A stretch of 24,637 bases of DNA. Origin: JAEUNJ01 sp052035955 (GTDB lineage: Bacteria; Pseudomonadota; Gammaproteobacteria; Burkholderiales; Rhodocyclaceae). Shown piece by piece: positions 1 through 8,599 of the stretch; position 1 is the first letter of the stretch; every line of letters begins with the position of its first letter. Location of the stretch: assembly GCA_052035955.1 (NCBI GenBank), contig JBPOHD010000094.1, positions 1 to 24,637 of the forward strand, in the 5' to 3' direction. The notes beneath the pieces are model-generated. The model had not been told where the DNA came from. It made no database searches and was given only the letters and a program-made list of their open reading frames with translations. The position numbers and the translations under genes were made by a program.

Positions 1-2
1 TG

Positions 3-1175
3 GCGCTGGAAGACGTGATTGCCGAGAACTTGAACGAAGGGACGGACAGCGTCGTCCTGCGCGGTTCGGCGGTGCTCACCAACGCCACCACCCTGACGGT
101 GCTGCCGAACTTCGAGAACCTGGACGCCTCCGGCACCGGCAGCACCAAGCTCAACCTGAGCGGCAACGGCGTCGCCAACCGGCTGGTCGGCAACGATGCC
201 GGCAACATCCTGGACGGCGGGGCCGGCAACGACACCCTGGAAGGGGGAAGCGGGAACGACACCTACGTGGTGGACAGCCTCGGCGACGTGGTGACGGAAG
301 CGGAGGGGGAGGGGACGGACCTGGTCAAGGTCGGGATCGCCACGGCGAACGGCACCTGGGTGCTGGCGGCGGAAGTGGAGAACGCCCTGCTGACCAACGC
401 CGTGGCCTACAGGCTGACGGGGAACACCCTGGCGAACCAGTTGACCGGGAACGCCCTGGCCAACGAACTGGACGGCGGGGCTGGTGCGGACACCCTGGTG
501 GGCGGGGCGGGGAACGACACCTACCGGGTGGACGAGGCCGGCGACGTGGTGACCGAAGGGGTCGGAGGCGGCACGGACACCGTGCTGTCGTTGATCACCT
601 ACTCGCTGGCGGACAAGGCGAACCTGGAGAACCTGACGCTGCTGGGCGGAGCCGACATCGACGGCACCGGCAACGGGCAGGGCAATGTGCTGGTGGGCAA
701 CGGCGGCGCCAACCTGCTGGATGGCGGCGCCGGCAGCGACACGATGACCGGCGGCCTGGGCGGCGACACCTACCGGGCCGGGATCGGCGATCTGGTGGCG
801 GACGGCCGGGGTGCCGTCGCCGGTGGCGGCACCGACGTGCTGGACATCCGGGCCGCGACGGCGGGCCTGAGCAGCGCCCTGGCGGCCGCCTTCGACAGCT
901 TCCAGCAGGACCTGAAGTTCAGCCGCATCAATGGCGGCAAGGACCTGCGCATCGACTTCACGGTGAACGGCGCCGCCTCGGCCGGGGCGGTCACGATCGC
1001 CGGCATGAACGCCGTCGACACGATGGTGGAGACCCTGCGCCTCTTCGATGCGAACGGAGTGCAGATCTCTGGCGACATCGACCTCGCCTCGGCCTGGGCT
1101 GCGTCGGGAACGACCGCGAAGGGACTGAAGCTGGCCGGGGGAAGCGGCGACTATGGCTTGCTGGTGCAGGCCTGA
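3..1175 (+). CDS. RTX-type calcium-binding repeat protein, C-terminal part (5' truncated by window)
   Basis: The frame is open to the window edge, so only the last 390 residues are seen. It contains three blocks of glycine/aspartate-rich nonapeptides of the GGxGxDTLxGG type, each followed by a DTYxVDxxGDVVTE-like segment and a stretch rich in ENL and TGN motifs. In haemolysin-type proteins such repeats bind calcium and fold as a parallel beta-roll after type I secretion. The last 110 residues or so lack repeats and end in a short hydrophobic tail, as expected for a region holding an uncleaved C-terminal secretion signal. The enzymatic or adhesive N-terminus is outside the window, so the specific role (adhesin, protease, S-layer-like) cannot be told. 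No secretion genes are adjacent on this side. The family call is firm; the function is open. Confidence 0.85.
   Translation, partial: ALEDVIAENLNEGTDSVVLRGSAVLTNATTLTVLPNFENLDASGTGSTKLNLSGNGVANRLVGNDAGNILDGGAGNDTLEGGSGNDTYVVDSLGDVVTEAEGEGTDLVKVGIATANGTWVLAAEVENALLTNAVAYRLTGNTLANQLTGNALANELDGGAGADTLVGGAGNDTYRVDEAGDVVTEGVGGGTDTVLSLITYSLADKANLENLTLLGGADIDGTGNGQGNVLVGNGGANLLDGGAGSDTMTGGLGGDTYRAGIGDLVADGRGAVAGGGTDVLDIRAATAGLSSALAAAFDSFQQDLKFSRINGGKDLRIDFTVNGAASAGAVTIAGMNAVDTMVETLRLFDANGVQISGDIDLASAWAASGTTAKGLKLAGGSGDYGLLVQA
213..800 (+). repeat. Three tandem RTX modules of about 250 bp
   Basis: Equivalent points (the codon for the Asp in DGGAG) lie at 213, 471 and 720, giving periods of 258 and 249 bases. 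Each module encodes two to three GGxGxD nonapeptides and then a DTY-VD-GDVVTE segment; the third is degenerate after DTYRAG. Confidence 0.75.
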
Positions 1176-1296
1176 CGCCCGACGCGGAGGAACGCGAACG
1201 CGGCTGCCACCAAAACCGAGCGGGGACTTGACCATGTGCGCCGGAAAGTCCAGCCCGGATGCCTCACACTGACTCGCGTGCAATGATATGACCACC

Positions 1297-1340
1297 TTGG
1301 CATCCGCCACGCGCATTGCGATGATGCCAACGGCAATGCG
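1297..1340. repeat. Two interleaved 8-bp inverted repeats
   Basis: TTGGCATC (1297-1304) is complementary to GATGCCAA (1323-1330). CGCATTGC (1312-1319) is complementary to GCAATGCG (1333-1340). The pairs interleave, so they cannot both form as simple hairpins. They lie between the converging RTX and DUF1152-like genes. They may act in transcription termination, but no T-run follows. Confidence 0.35.
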
Positions 1341-1374
1341 ATGGAGTTGGTGATCCTCTTAACCCCCCAGCTTC

Positions 1375-2286
1375 CTACTCGAGTGAGCGGACGAACATGC
1401 GCGCCTGTCTCAGCAACTCAGGGGACATGACGGTGAGCTTCTTCCTTCTCGGGAAGGTCGCCAATCCGGGACCCGGACAGGGGAACGGGTGGTGGCCCCG
1501 GATGGCCATCGCGACGATTTGCGGGACATTCAGCCCGTAATCCCACGCTGGGTCGTGCACGGACCATGTGGTCGGATCGTCGAGCCAGCAGCGTGCCTCC
1601 CGGAGGCCCTGCTCCATTCCGTCGGCGAACTCGCCGTCAAGCTCGGCGATCCCCACCTCCGTCCATCCCGGCGGACATGCCCCGACGAACTCCTCGGGGG
1701 TCGAACCGCCGTCTGCCCCGAGCCCCATCGCGATGAGTCCGAGGGCCCCGGGGGCGCCGGACCAGGCGGAGGCGAACGCCCCCACCACAACCCGGTCGAA
1801 CTCGGTTTCGTCGTGGGTCAGCACGTCTCCGCCGCCATCTACGCCGAGGGCGAAGTCGTACGGGTGGTCGGGACGCCAGGGCCGAGCGGCCACGACCTGC
1901 AACCCCAGCCCCTTGCCCGCGCAGACCAGTCGGTCCCCATGGTCCCAGTGCAGCGCCGTCGAGATGCGGATGCCCTTGCCGCGGTCGCGCATCGAAACCT
2001 CGGAGTTCGGAAGAGAGGCATGGTGCCGAAGGACGAGGTCCGCAGCCACGCCCGGGAAGGGTTGCAGCGCGAACTCGCCGAGGCGGATGCCGGAGATCCC
2101 CTTACGTTCCAGGGAATCCGTCCCGAGCGGCTGCACGATGTCCACCCGGCTAGCGCCGAGCGCCACGCAGCGAGCGGCCAGGCAGCGGGCCAGCACGATG
2201 TCCGAGGCTCCGCCTGCGGCAAACACAACTCCGTGCCCGGCCACCGGGAAGCGCACTAGCAGCGAATCAAGTCGATCCCCGTCCAT
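1375..2286 (-). CDS. DUF1152-like protein of unknown function
   Basis: This 303-residue protein has a glycine-rich N-terminal strand-turn motif (VVFAAGGASDIVLARCLA). A central GVDGGGDVLTHDETEFDRV segment and a later GLIAMGLGADGGSTPEEF segment resemble the conserved GGGGD / VDxGGD / GPGxDGE signature that I associate with DUF1152 proteins. I see no signal peptide or membrane span. The ATG at 2286 has GGGAG about 10 bases upstream on its own strand. It follows a pyrG-like fragment ORF by only 24 bases and converges on the RTX gene. The family's function is not known; the GGxD pattern suggests nucleotide or sugar-nucleotide binding, which is inference. Plus-strand reading frames over the same bases look like shadows, because only the minus frame gives recognisable motifs. 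Confidence 0.6.
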   Translation of the reverse strand: MDGDRLDSLLVRFPVAGHGVVFAAGGASDIVLARCLAARCVALGASRVDIVQPLGTDSLERKGISGIRLGEFALQPFPGVAADLVLRHHASLPNSEVSMRDRGKGIRISTALHWDHGDRLVCAGKGLGLQVVAARPWRPDHPYDFALGVDGGGDVLTHDETEFDRVVVGAFASAWSGAPGALGLIAMGLGADGGSTPEEFVGACPPGWTEVGIAELDGEFADGMEQGLREARCWLDDPTTWSVHDPAWDYGLNVPQIVAMAIRGHHPFPCPGPGLATFPRRKKLTVMSPELLRQARMFVRSLE

Positions 2287-2310
2287 GCGTGTCGCCTTGC
2301 TCCCGGCTCC

Positions 2311-2472
2311 CTACTCCTGAGTCACAGCTCGGCGTGCTACACCGCCAGCTCGGGTCGCCGCGCTGCGTACCTCCGGAAGGCCTCGGCCCCGATCGGAGAG
2401 CGAGGAGTCTGCCGCGATGCCCTTGTCCAGCCCCGACACGAAACTGCCCGCGACGAAAATGTACTTGGCCAT
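2311..2472 (-). pseudogene. Truncated and mutated N-terminal fragment resembling CTP synthase
   Basis: The minus-strand ATG at 2472 opens a 53-residue frame beginning MAKYIFVAGSFVSGLDKGIA. CTP synthases typically begin MAKYIFVTGGVVSGLGKGI/T, so about 15 of the first 20 residues agree. The P-loop is altered: the expected GGVVSxLGKG reads GSFVSGLDKG. The remaining 30 or so residues do not match, and the frame stops at 2311, whereas the full enzyme is about 540 residues. No Shine-Dalgarno sequence precedes the ATG. It looks like the 5' end of a pyrG copy joined by deletion to the DUF1152-like gene 24 bases downstream. A chance resemblance is possible but unlikely at this match length. Confidence 0.5.
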
Positions 2473-2816
2473 GGGAATGCAGGAGCGGAAAAGTCAAATC
2501 ATAGCCGAGAGTGGGAGAGGGCTCAAACCGCGCCACATTCGACCGCGCCGCATTCGATCCGACCGGCTCGCCTGGAGTGAGGCGCTTCGAAATCGGAACC
2601 GCGCGGGATGCGCCGATTTTGGCCGAAGCGGGGATTCGCGCTGCCGTTGCGAACGACACCTTCCGGACAGAAGCGGACGTCGATAGGCAGTGGGAAGCAC
2701 CTCGCCGAGCGGCAGGTCGCGGATCACGAAGCCGACCTTCACAACCCGCTGTTACGTTTGCACTAGTAGCTGGAAGGCATACAGTCTCGCGTCCCGGCCA
2801 CCCGATCCGGACTGCC
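2473..2816. other. Gene-free stretch between the pyrG-like fragment and the IS91 remnant
   Basis: Short frames exist on both strands, but none has a recognisable motif or a convincing start. The minus frame beginning MKVGFVIRDLPLGEV (2742 downward) is the most protein-like and I could not identify it. It may hold decayed DNA from the same rearrangements as its neighbours. Confidence 0.4.
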
Positions 2817-3899
2817 ATGCCCGCCACCGCCGCCTGTGCCTCACCGCGCGGCGCCGTCTACCGCCGTCGCTAGCCCGAGCGCACGCTGCTCTATCGCACG
2901 GTGCAGACGCATCTGGCCACCTGGCTGGCGCTTCAGGATGATGGCGCCGGGGCATGCGCACCCGCCGTCATCGAGCGGGAATTACGCCGCTACCTCCAAA
3001 GCGGCATCCTCGCCCACTGTTTCGCCCATGCCCGCTGCGCCGACTCCTGGCACAACTTCCTGGTCGCATACTCCTGCAAGTGTCGCGGCGTCTGCCCGTC
3101 TGGAGTATTACAGCATCGTGGTGGATGCCGTTTTCGCCGATGCCGAGGGTCGCGCCGCGTTTCACCCGGCCAATGGTCTGGATGCACCGGCCATCGGCGA
3201 GGTTCCGGGAGCCGTTCGCCGTCTACTGCTGCGCGCGGCCCTGCGACGCGGCCTGCTGTCGACAAACGATGAGCAGGCTATGGCTACGTCGGAACACGGC
3301 GGCGGCTTGTAGTTCCGGACGCTGCGCCTAACGTCGATGAAGCTGGCATTGCCCTTCACTGAAACTGGGCTACCGCTTCGTTTTCGATCGATGCCTACGC
3401 GCGCATCAGGGCGCACGAGCTTGAGGGTCCGGAACGTCTGCTGCGCTACCGTGCCTGTCCGGCCTACGCGCTGGAACGGATGCGTGAAATCGATCCCGAG
3501 CATCTGGTCTATGAGAGCGTAAAGCCGGGGCCAAGGGCAACGTCAACCTGATGCTGACACCGATCCAATGGCGCGAGTGCGGCAGACGCGACCTTGGCAG
3601 AGCCGGTACATCGCCAGGCGGCACCCTACGTCTGTGCGCTGCTGCTGGCGAGCATCTACGAGGTGCTACCGGTTCGATGCCCGAAGTGCAGCAGGGAGAT
3701 GAAGATCATCGCCTTCATCACCGAGGGGTCGATTATCGGTGAGATTCTGGCACACCTGGGCGAGCCGACATCACCGCCTCATCTGATGCCGGCGTGCGGC
3801 CCGCCGCTATGGGAGATGCAGGACAGCGGACCGGACACGCTCGACCCACATGCGCAATCGGCGCGGGACTACGAGTTCGATCAGCGTATCGCGTGGTAG
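2817..3899 (+). pseudogene. Decayed IS91-family (Y2/HUH) transposase
   Basis: Pieces of one protein appear in order in different frames. MPATAACASPRGAVYRRR runs from 2817 to an in-frame stop at 2871. PERTLLYRTVQTHLATWL and then HCFAHARCADSWHNFLVAYS with CKCRGVCPS (cysteine cluster) continue to about 3092. YSIVVDAVFADAEGRAAFHP runs to a stop at 3312. SIDAYARIRAHELEGPERLL with RYRACPAYALERMREIDPEH begins at 3384. A C-terminal part from about 3594 includes CPKCSREMKIIAFITEG, HLGEPTSPP and the typical end DYEFDQRIAW. These match the layout of IS91-like transposases. The zinc-binding region joins almost directly to the VVDAVF segment, so roughly 100 residues, including most of the HUH catalytic region, appear deleted. 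At least three frame changes and two stops make it non-functional. The mobile-element call is firm from the C-terminal signature. Confidence 0.85.
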
Positions 3900-3937
3900 G
3901 GCACAAGACAAACAGGTTCGGTCGTCAGCGGAGGCTC

Positions 3938-3991
3938 GTGCCTGTGGCCACCTGCGCGGCAAACTTCCGCCGCCCAAGTGGCCACAGGCAC
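3938..3991. repeat. Perfect 14-bp inverted repeat downstream of the IS91 remnant
   Basis: GTGCCTGTGGCCAC (3938-3951) and GTGGCCACAGGCAC (3978-3991) are exact reverse complements around a 26-base spacer. The spacer itself contains a smaller GCGGC/GCCGC pair. It starts 38 bases after the transposase stop. IS91-family elements carry hairpins near their replication terminus, so this may be the element's right end, but it could also be an independent palindrome. Confidence 0.6.
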
Positions 3992-4376
3992 AAATTACGG
4001 CCATGAACGGGCGGGCTTTTCGGGGCGATCAGGAACCTTGTGTACGAGTTTTGCGATTAACTCGGACAGGAACGAACGAGATATTTGGAAAAGTGGCATT
4101 GCAATTCCTATCCTTGGATGGACTGTGTCAGAGTTTCCAGCGCGGACGCTACTCAGTGGTGATTCTCTTGGTTCGCGACATGCTGTATCGTATCCCGCAG
4201 TTGCAAATCTGTTCCTTTCAGGCATCCGGCTCGAGCAGCCCATGCCGAACAGCGGAGCTACCCCGGAGGGCGTTCCCTGAACGGTGGGGTCGATCTCGGC
4301 TCCAGGCAGCCCGGTCCTACCGCGTGAGGGGAAACGCCGCGAACACGGCGTCCACCTTTCCGTCCGGGAGGTAATC
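3992..4376. other. Gene-free leader ahead of the glycosyltransferase operon
   Basis: No recognisable protein is encoded here. A plus-strand frame at 3978-4280 (100 codons, containing NERDIWKSGIAIPILGWTVS) has no start signal and I do not recognise it. The stretch from about 4050 to 4220 looks lower in GC than its surroundings. The promoter of the downstream operon presumably lies here, but I could not single out convincing -35/-10 boxes. Confidence 0.4.
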
Positions 4377-7300
4377 GTGCCCTCGCTTATTGTCGCAGCG
4401 AGTCAATACCTGCGGGTCGCGGTCGTCATAGCGACGCATGACCGCGAAGCCGAACTGGCGAACCGAGCGATCCGGTCCGTCCTAATGCAGACGCGACCGC
4501 CAGATTTCCTTGTCGTGATCGACGATTCCGACAGGCGCCACCGTGACGCGAACCGCCGCATCGTATACGGAGTGTCCGCACCCGCGGGGCAGTCGATGCG
4601 GGTAAAGTACCTGCTCAACGACCGAACGCCGGGGCTCGCCGGCGCGCTGAACGTCGGGCTCGACTGGCTTCAACGCGAAGTCGAGGACGCCGAGGAACTG
4701 CTCGTGGCGATCCTCGACGACGACGACGCGCTCGAGCCAGACTACCTGGCCGCATGCACCGAACGACAAGCGGAGGGCGACTTCGACCTGATCGCCACCG
4801 ACCTACTCCGCCACGAGGGCGACGGACGACCAACAATCCCTCAGGCCGCTCCTGACGTACTCGACGTGGCGAACTTGCTCGTTCGCAACCCGGGCATCCA
4901 GGGCTCGAACATCTTCGCCCGTCTCAGCACACTCCTCGCGGCGGGTCTGTTCGATGAAGGGCTCGCCAGCACGACCGACCGCGACCTGTGCATCCGCGTG
5001 GCGGATCTGGGCTACGTTCGCTACGCGCGGCTCGCGAAGCCGCTCGTGCATCACTTTGCGGACACCGACCGTCCTAGGCTGTCGACACCGGGCTCGCCCC
5101 GAAAGCTCGCCGGACTCGACGAGTTCTATCGCAAGTACCGCCAGCGAATGACCGATGCCCAGCGCGCAGCGTTCATCGAGCGCGGGGCTCGGCTCTTCGG
5201 TTGGTCGCCGCCAAGGCCGACGCCCTTGCCGGTGCCTCCCGTCGGACCCGAACCCTTGCATTTTCCGGGTCTGCTCACATTGATCGTCGGGATGACAACG
5301 TCGTCGCAGCCCACCGATGCCCTGACGGCGCTGCTGCACGACCTGGCCCTGCTCGGCGAGGACCCGCGACTCGCGGCGTTCGATGTCGTCCTGCTGGAAA
5401 ACGGTCCGCGCGGCGAGAGCGATGGCGAGACGCTCGGCGACGTCGCTCGCCGTCTGCACGACCTCGGTATCAGCGCCCTCGTGGTTCCGTTCGAGCGGCA
5501 GTCGTTCGACGCAAACGCCGGGCTCTTCGGCGCGCCATTCTCGCGCGGCACCGAGCGAGTCAGCATCGCCCTCGCCCGCACCATGCTGCAGGCGTACGCG
5601 TACCTGTGGGCGCGACACCGACCCGGGGCCGTCGTGTGGATTCTCGACGACGACATGCGGCTCGACAACCTGGTGTGGCGGGGAGGCCGTGCAGTCGAAC
5701 GCGCGCGCCTCGACGTCGTCGGGACTCTCGCGCGGTTACGCGCCACGGATGTCGCCATCGCGCTAGGCTCCTGCACGGAAGCTCCTCCTCTCCCCTTCGC
5801 GAGCTGCGTTCGAACCCAACTCGTCGATGCATGGCACAACTTCGAGGTGCTCGCGGCCCTAGACCCGGAAGCCCCGTTCCCAGACCTCCTTGCCGAGAAC
5901 ATGGCCACGCGGGCGCGTTTCAGCGACTACTACTATGACCTGTCACGCCGCGAGACGGATCAGCTCGAGACGCCTTTCTGGTACGTGCCTGACGCGCCCG
6001 GACAGCGTGCCGTCGATGTGTTCGCGGCGATGGTCGGTCGTCTGCCGCGGATCCTCGCTGGCGAGGAGGTCTTCCGACCGCTGGTGCAGGACGCGTCGAT
6101 CGACCCACTCGACCACCTGCAGCCCTCGGTCCATAGGGGCGGCAACGCGTTCGTGTTCGATCTGGAGGCGCTCTGGGACTTCCCGAACGGAGTCCCGCGG
6201 ATCGGTGGAGACGACACGCGCCGGTCCGACATGGTGTGGAGTCTCCTCAACCGCTACGGACGTCGGCGCAGGGTGATCAAGCTGCCGCTGCCGGTACGCC
6301 AGGACCGAACTCGCGTCAATGTCGAGACTCTCGACCTAGAGAAGCTGGCGCGAGACATCCACGGTTACGCAATTTACTCCGCGCTGGACGACCTGCTCCT
6401 GGAAAGGTGCGAATCGAGCCATGAGGCGGGGAACGGGCACCTGCCCGATGAGCTTGACCTGACCGAGAACGAGATCGACTTCGCCACGAAGCGCTTTCAG
6501 AAGTACACGCGCGAGCGACTTTACGCGTTCCAGATCAGTTTCCACCGAGCCGCGGGACTCGCGCGCTCGCTGGCCCGGTACCTCGACGATCGACACGGGT
6601 GGTGGTGGCTCCGCGACGCGCGCTGCGTCGAGTCTGTCCCTCAGCTTCAGGCGGCCGTCGAGTGGTTCCAGCGTGAGTACAAGCTCGAACGCCTGAAGGG
6701 GTTCCGGCGGAGCGTACTCACCGTCGATAACAACGTCGTGCGGACCTGGCTCGACACGCTCCGCTCGGAGATCCAGGCACGCAAGACTCGCGAGGCCTCA
6801 GCGGGGGACGTCATTGCGTGGCTGGACGAGCAGCGAGCGCAGAACGCGGCGGCACTGGTTCGTGGGGCGTTCCGCGCAAGCGAACTGCGCCTGCTCGGTC
6901 AGGGATCCGAGGGCGTCGCGCTCACCGACGGCGTCTCCGTGTTCAAGTGTTTCGACGCAGGGCGCCTCGCCGAGCCCAAGCTCGGCCAGCTTCGCCAGCT
7001 AGTCGGGCGATGGTCCGGCTACCGCACGCTGTGTAACATCCGAGAGATCCGCCTCGTCGGAAGGGTGCCGATCCTGGTGTACGACTACGAGAACTCGACG
7101 CCCTACGGAGGAGGTCGAGGCGACATGATGCGGTTGCTCCTGGACGAATGCCGCGACGCAGGGATCGTCCTCACGAACGTTCACCCCAAGAACCTCATCG
7201 TCACCCCGTCCGGTGCCGTGAGGTTCATCGACTACGGCTGCGACATCGAGCCGTTCAGTGAGGGCGACTGGCACCTGATGGCACGCCGCGTCTGGCTCTC

Positions 7301-8057
7301 TGCCCGTCACCCCGGGCACCCGGATCTGAAGGCGCTAATGCGGCGCTCGCTCAGAGAGGATGACCTCGCGGAGCTCGCCGGACTCGAAGGCTTCCTCGCC
7401 GTGGATCCGAGCTCCACGAAGGAATCGCTCCTCGACTCACGGCTGGGCGCGTTGGTGCGCGAGCGGCACCCACGGCGAGTCCTCGACTACGGCTGCGGGC
7501 GCGCTGGGCTAGTCCAGGACCTCGCCAAGGGCGGCGTGGCCGTCACCGGCTACGATCCTGATTCGTCCCTGCCGGACTACTGGGCCGAACGCCGTCCGGA
7601 TCTGCAACTCTGGGAGCGTCCGGGTCTCGCGGCCGCCCTCACCCGCGGAGTGACCTACGATGTCGTCGTCTGCTCGCTGGTCGTTTGCGTGATCGAGGAC
7701 GACGAGGAGCTCGCGCGAGCCACCGAAGAGATGTCGTGCCTCGTCGCCGCCGGAGGCTGCCTCCTCGTTACCATCTGCAACCCGGCCTACGTACAGCGCA
7801 GTACGCACCTGCAGCACCGTGAGCCCCCGCCCGACGCACGCGCGAAGTGCATCACGTGGAAGATTGTTCGGTCGAGCGGCAATCGCCGGCGCGATGTGCA
7901 TCGACCGCTTTCCGACGTCATGGCAGCGTTCGAGCGGGTCGGCTTCGAGCTGGTCTACAGCGAGGAGACCTCATCTTTCGATCCCGCGACACTCGATCCG
8001 TCATCGGACTTCCTTATTCTCCAGTTCCAGCGCGCACCCGATCGGAGGACGGCATGA
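4377..8057 (+). CDS. Four-domain fusion: GT2-like glycosyltransferase, second GT-A-like domain, kinase-like domain, SAM methyltransferase
   Basis: I chose GTG 4377, with GGGAGGT 4-5 bases upstream, over an in-frame GTG at 4284; the protein is then 1226 residues. Residues 14-270 resemble a family 2 glycosyltransferase (VAVVIATHDRE, then ILDDDDALEPDYL with D114-D117 as the likely metal/sugar-nucleotide site, then TTDRDLCIRV). Residues 300-680 look like a second GT-A domain (VVWILDDDMRLDN, D424-D426). Residues 830-1010 have a protein-kinase-like pattern: G-loop LGQGSEGVAL (841-846), K857, NVHPKN (934-939) and DYG (952-954); the catalytic-loop Asp position is Asn934. Residues 1020-1215 are a class I methyltransferase (VLDYGCGRAG, GYDPD). 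No signal peptide or membrane span was seen. The next gene starts inside its stop codon. The kinase-plus-methyltransferase pair recalls WbdD, which caps O-polysaccharide by phosphorylation and methylation. A role in making and capping a surface glycan is inference. Domain calls are firm for the first glycosyltransferase and the methyltransferase, fair for the others. Confidence 0.8.
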   Translation: MPSLIVAASQYLRVAVVIATHDREAELANRAIRSVLMQTRPPDFLVVIDDSDRRHRDANRRIVYGVSAPAGQSMRVKYLLNDRTPGLAGALNVGLDWLQREVEDAEELLVAILDDDDALEPDYLAACTERQAEGDFDLIATDLLRHEGDGRPTIPQAAPDVLDVANLLVRNPGIQGSNIFARLSTLLAAGLFDEGLASTTDRDLCIRVADLGYVRYARLAKPLVHHFADTDRPRLSTPGSPRKLAGLDEFYRKYRQRMTDAQRAAFIERGARLFGWSPPRPTPLPVPPVGPEPLHFPGLLTLIVGMTTSSQPTDALTALLHDLALLGEDPRLAAFDVVLLENGPRGESDGETLGDVARRLHDLGISALVVPFERQSFDANAGLFGAPFSRGTERVSIALARTMLQAYAYLWARHRPGAVVWILDDDMRLDNLVWRGGRAVERARLDVVGTLARLRATDVAIALGSCTEAPPLPFASCVRTQLVDAWHNFEVLAALDPEAPFPDLLAENMATRARFSDYYYDLSRRETDQLETPFWYVPDAPGQRAVDVFAAMVGRLPRILAGEEVFRPLVQDASIDPLDHLQPSVHRGGNAFVFDLEALWDFPNGVPRIGGDDTRRSDMVWSLLNRYGRRRRVIKLPLPVRQDRTRVNVETLDLEKLARDIHGYAIYSALDDLLLERCESSHEAGNGHLPDELDLTENEIDFATKRFQKYTRERLYAFQISFHRAAGLARSLARYLDDRHGWWWLRDARCVESVPQLQAAVEWFQREYKLERLKGFRRSVLTVDNNVVRTWLDTLRSEIQARKTREASAGDVIAWLDEQRAQNAAALVRGAFRASELRLLGQGSEGVALTDGVSVFKCFDAGRLAEPKLGQLRQLVGRWSGYRTLCNIREIRLVGRVPILVYDYENSTPYGGGRGDMMRLLLDECRDAGIVLTNVHPKNLIVTPSGAVRFIDYGCDIEPFSEGDWHLMARRVWLSARHPGHPDLKALMRRSLREDDLAELAGLEGFLAVDPSSTKESLLDSRLGALVRERHPRRVLDYGCGRAGLVQDLAKGGVAVTGYDPDSSLPDYWAERRPDLQLWERPGLAAALTRGVTYDVVVCSLVVCVIEDDEELARATEEMSCLVAAGGCLLVTICNPAYVQRSTHLQHREPPPDARAKCITWKIVRSSGNRRRDVHRPLSDVMAAFERVGFELVYSEETSSFDPATLDPSSDFLILQFQRAPDRRTA

Positions 8058-8599
8058 GCACACGACGCAGGCGCACGGCCGCGGTCATCGGTGACGCGCG
8101 TGCGGACGTAGACGACCTTCGTCTGGCTGAGGAGCTCGGCCGCGTCATGGTCGAGAGCGGATTCCGGCTCGTCACTGGCGGCCTCACGGGGATCATGGAG
8201 GCGGCATCCCGGGGAGCCCGGTCGGCGCCCGGCTACCGCGAGGGGGATGTCGTCGGCATCGTGCCGACCTACTGCGCCGACGATGCGAACGAGTTCGTGG
8301 ACATCGCGATCTGCACGGGGATGAACCACGCCAGGAACGTCGTGGTCGTGGCCTCCGCCGATGTGGTCTTCGCAATCGGTGGTAAGAGCGGCACGTTGAG
8401 CGAGATTGCGCTCGCCTGGAAGGTCGGCAAGCCGATCATCGTCGTTGGCAGCGCAGCGGGTTGGGCAACTCGCCTCGCGGGAGACGCGATCGACGGCCGC
8501 CGCGAGGACCGTGTGCACGGTCCGCTGGCACCAGCCGACGCCGTCCGCTTCGCTGTCGAAGTTCTCGCTGCTCCGCAGCCGAAACACAGAGGCTTCTGA
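8054..8599 (+). CDS. TIGR00725/LOG-like Rossmann-fold nucleotide-binding protein
   Basis: 181 residues. The ATG overlaps the stop of the fusion gene (ATGA) and has CGGAGG upstream, so translation is probably coupled. Motifs in order: AAVIGDARAD, LVTGGLTGIMEAASRGA, GDVVGIVPTY, CTGMNHARNVVVVASADVV and AIGGKSGTLSEIALAWKVGK. This is the pattern of the TIGR00725 family, relatives of the LOG (lysine decarboxylase-like) proteins. Some LOG proteins remove ribose phosphate from cytokinin nucleotides using a PGGxGTxxE motif; here that motif reads GGKSGTLSE. The substrate is unknown. Because it lies between a glycosyltransferase fusion and a deacetylase, it may act on a nucleotide or sugar nucleotide in the same pathway, which is inference. 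It is short and cytosolic, with no membrane segment. Confidence 0.8.
   Translation: MSTRRRRTAAVIGDARADVDDLRLAEELGRVMVESGFRLVTGGLTGIMEAASRGARSAPGYREGDVVGIVPTYCADDANEFVDIAICTGMNHARNVVVVASADVVFAIGGKSGTLSEIALAWKVGKPIIVVGSAAGWATRLAGDAIDGRREDRVHGPLAPADAVRFAVEVLAAPQPKHRGF

Noticed and set aside
213..800. CRISPR-like regular spacing near the window start
   Set aside because: The periodicity of about 250 bases is in frame and encodes RTX nonapeptides, so it is a protein repeat and not an array.
1489..2320. Long plus-strand reading frames opposite the DUF1152-like gene
   Set aside because: They lack recognisable motifs and ribosome sites and are rich in Arg/Pro/Ser as expected of antisense shadows in GC-rich DNA; the minus frame has family-like motifs.
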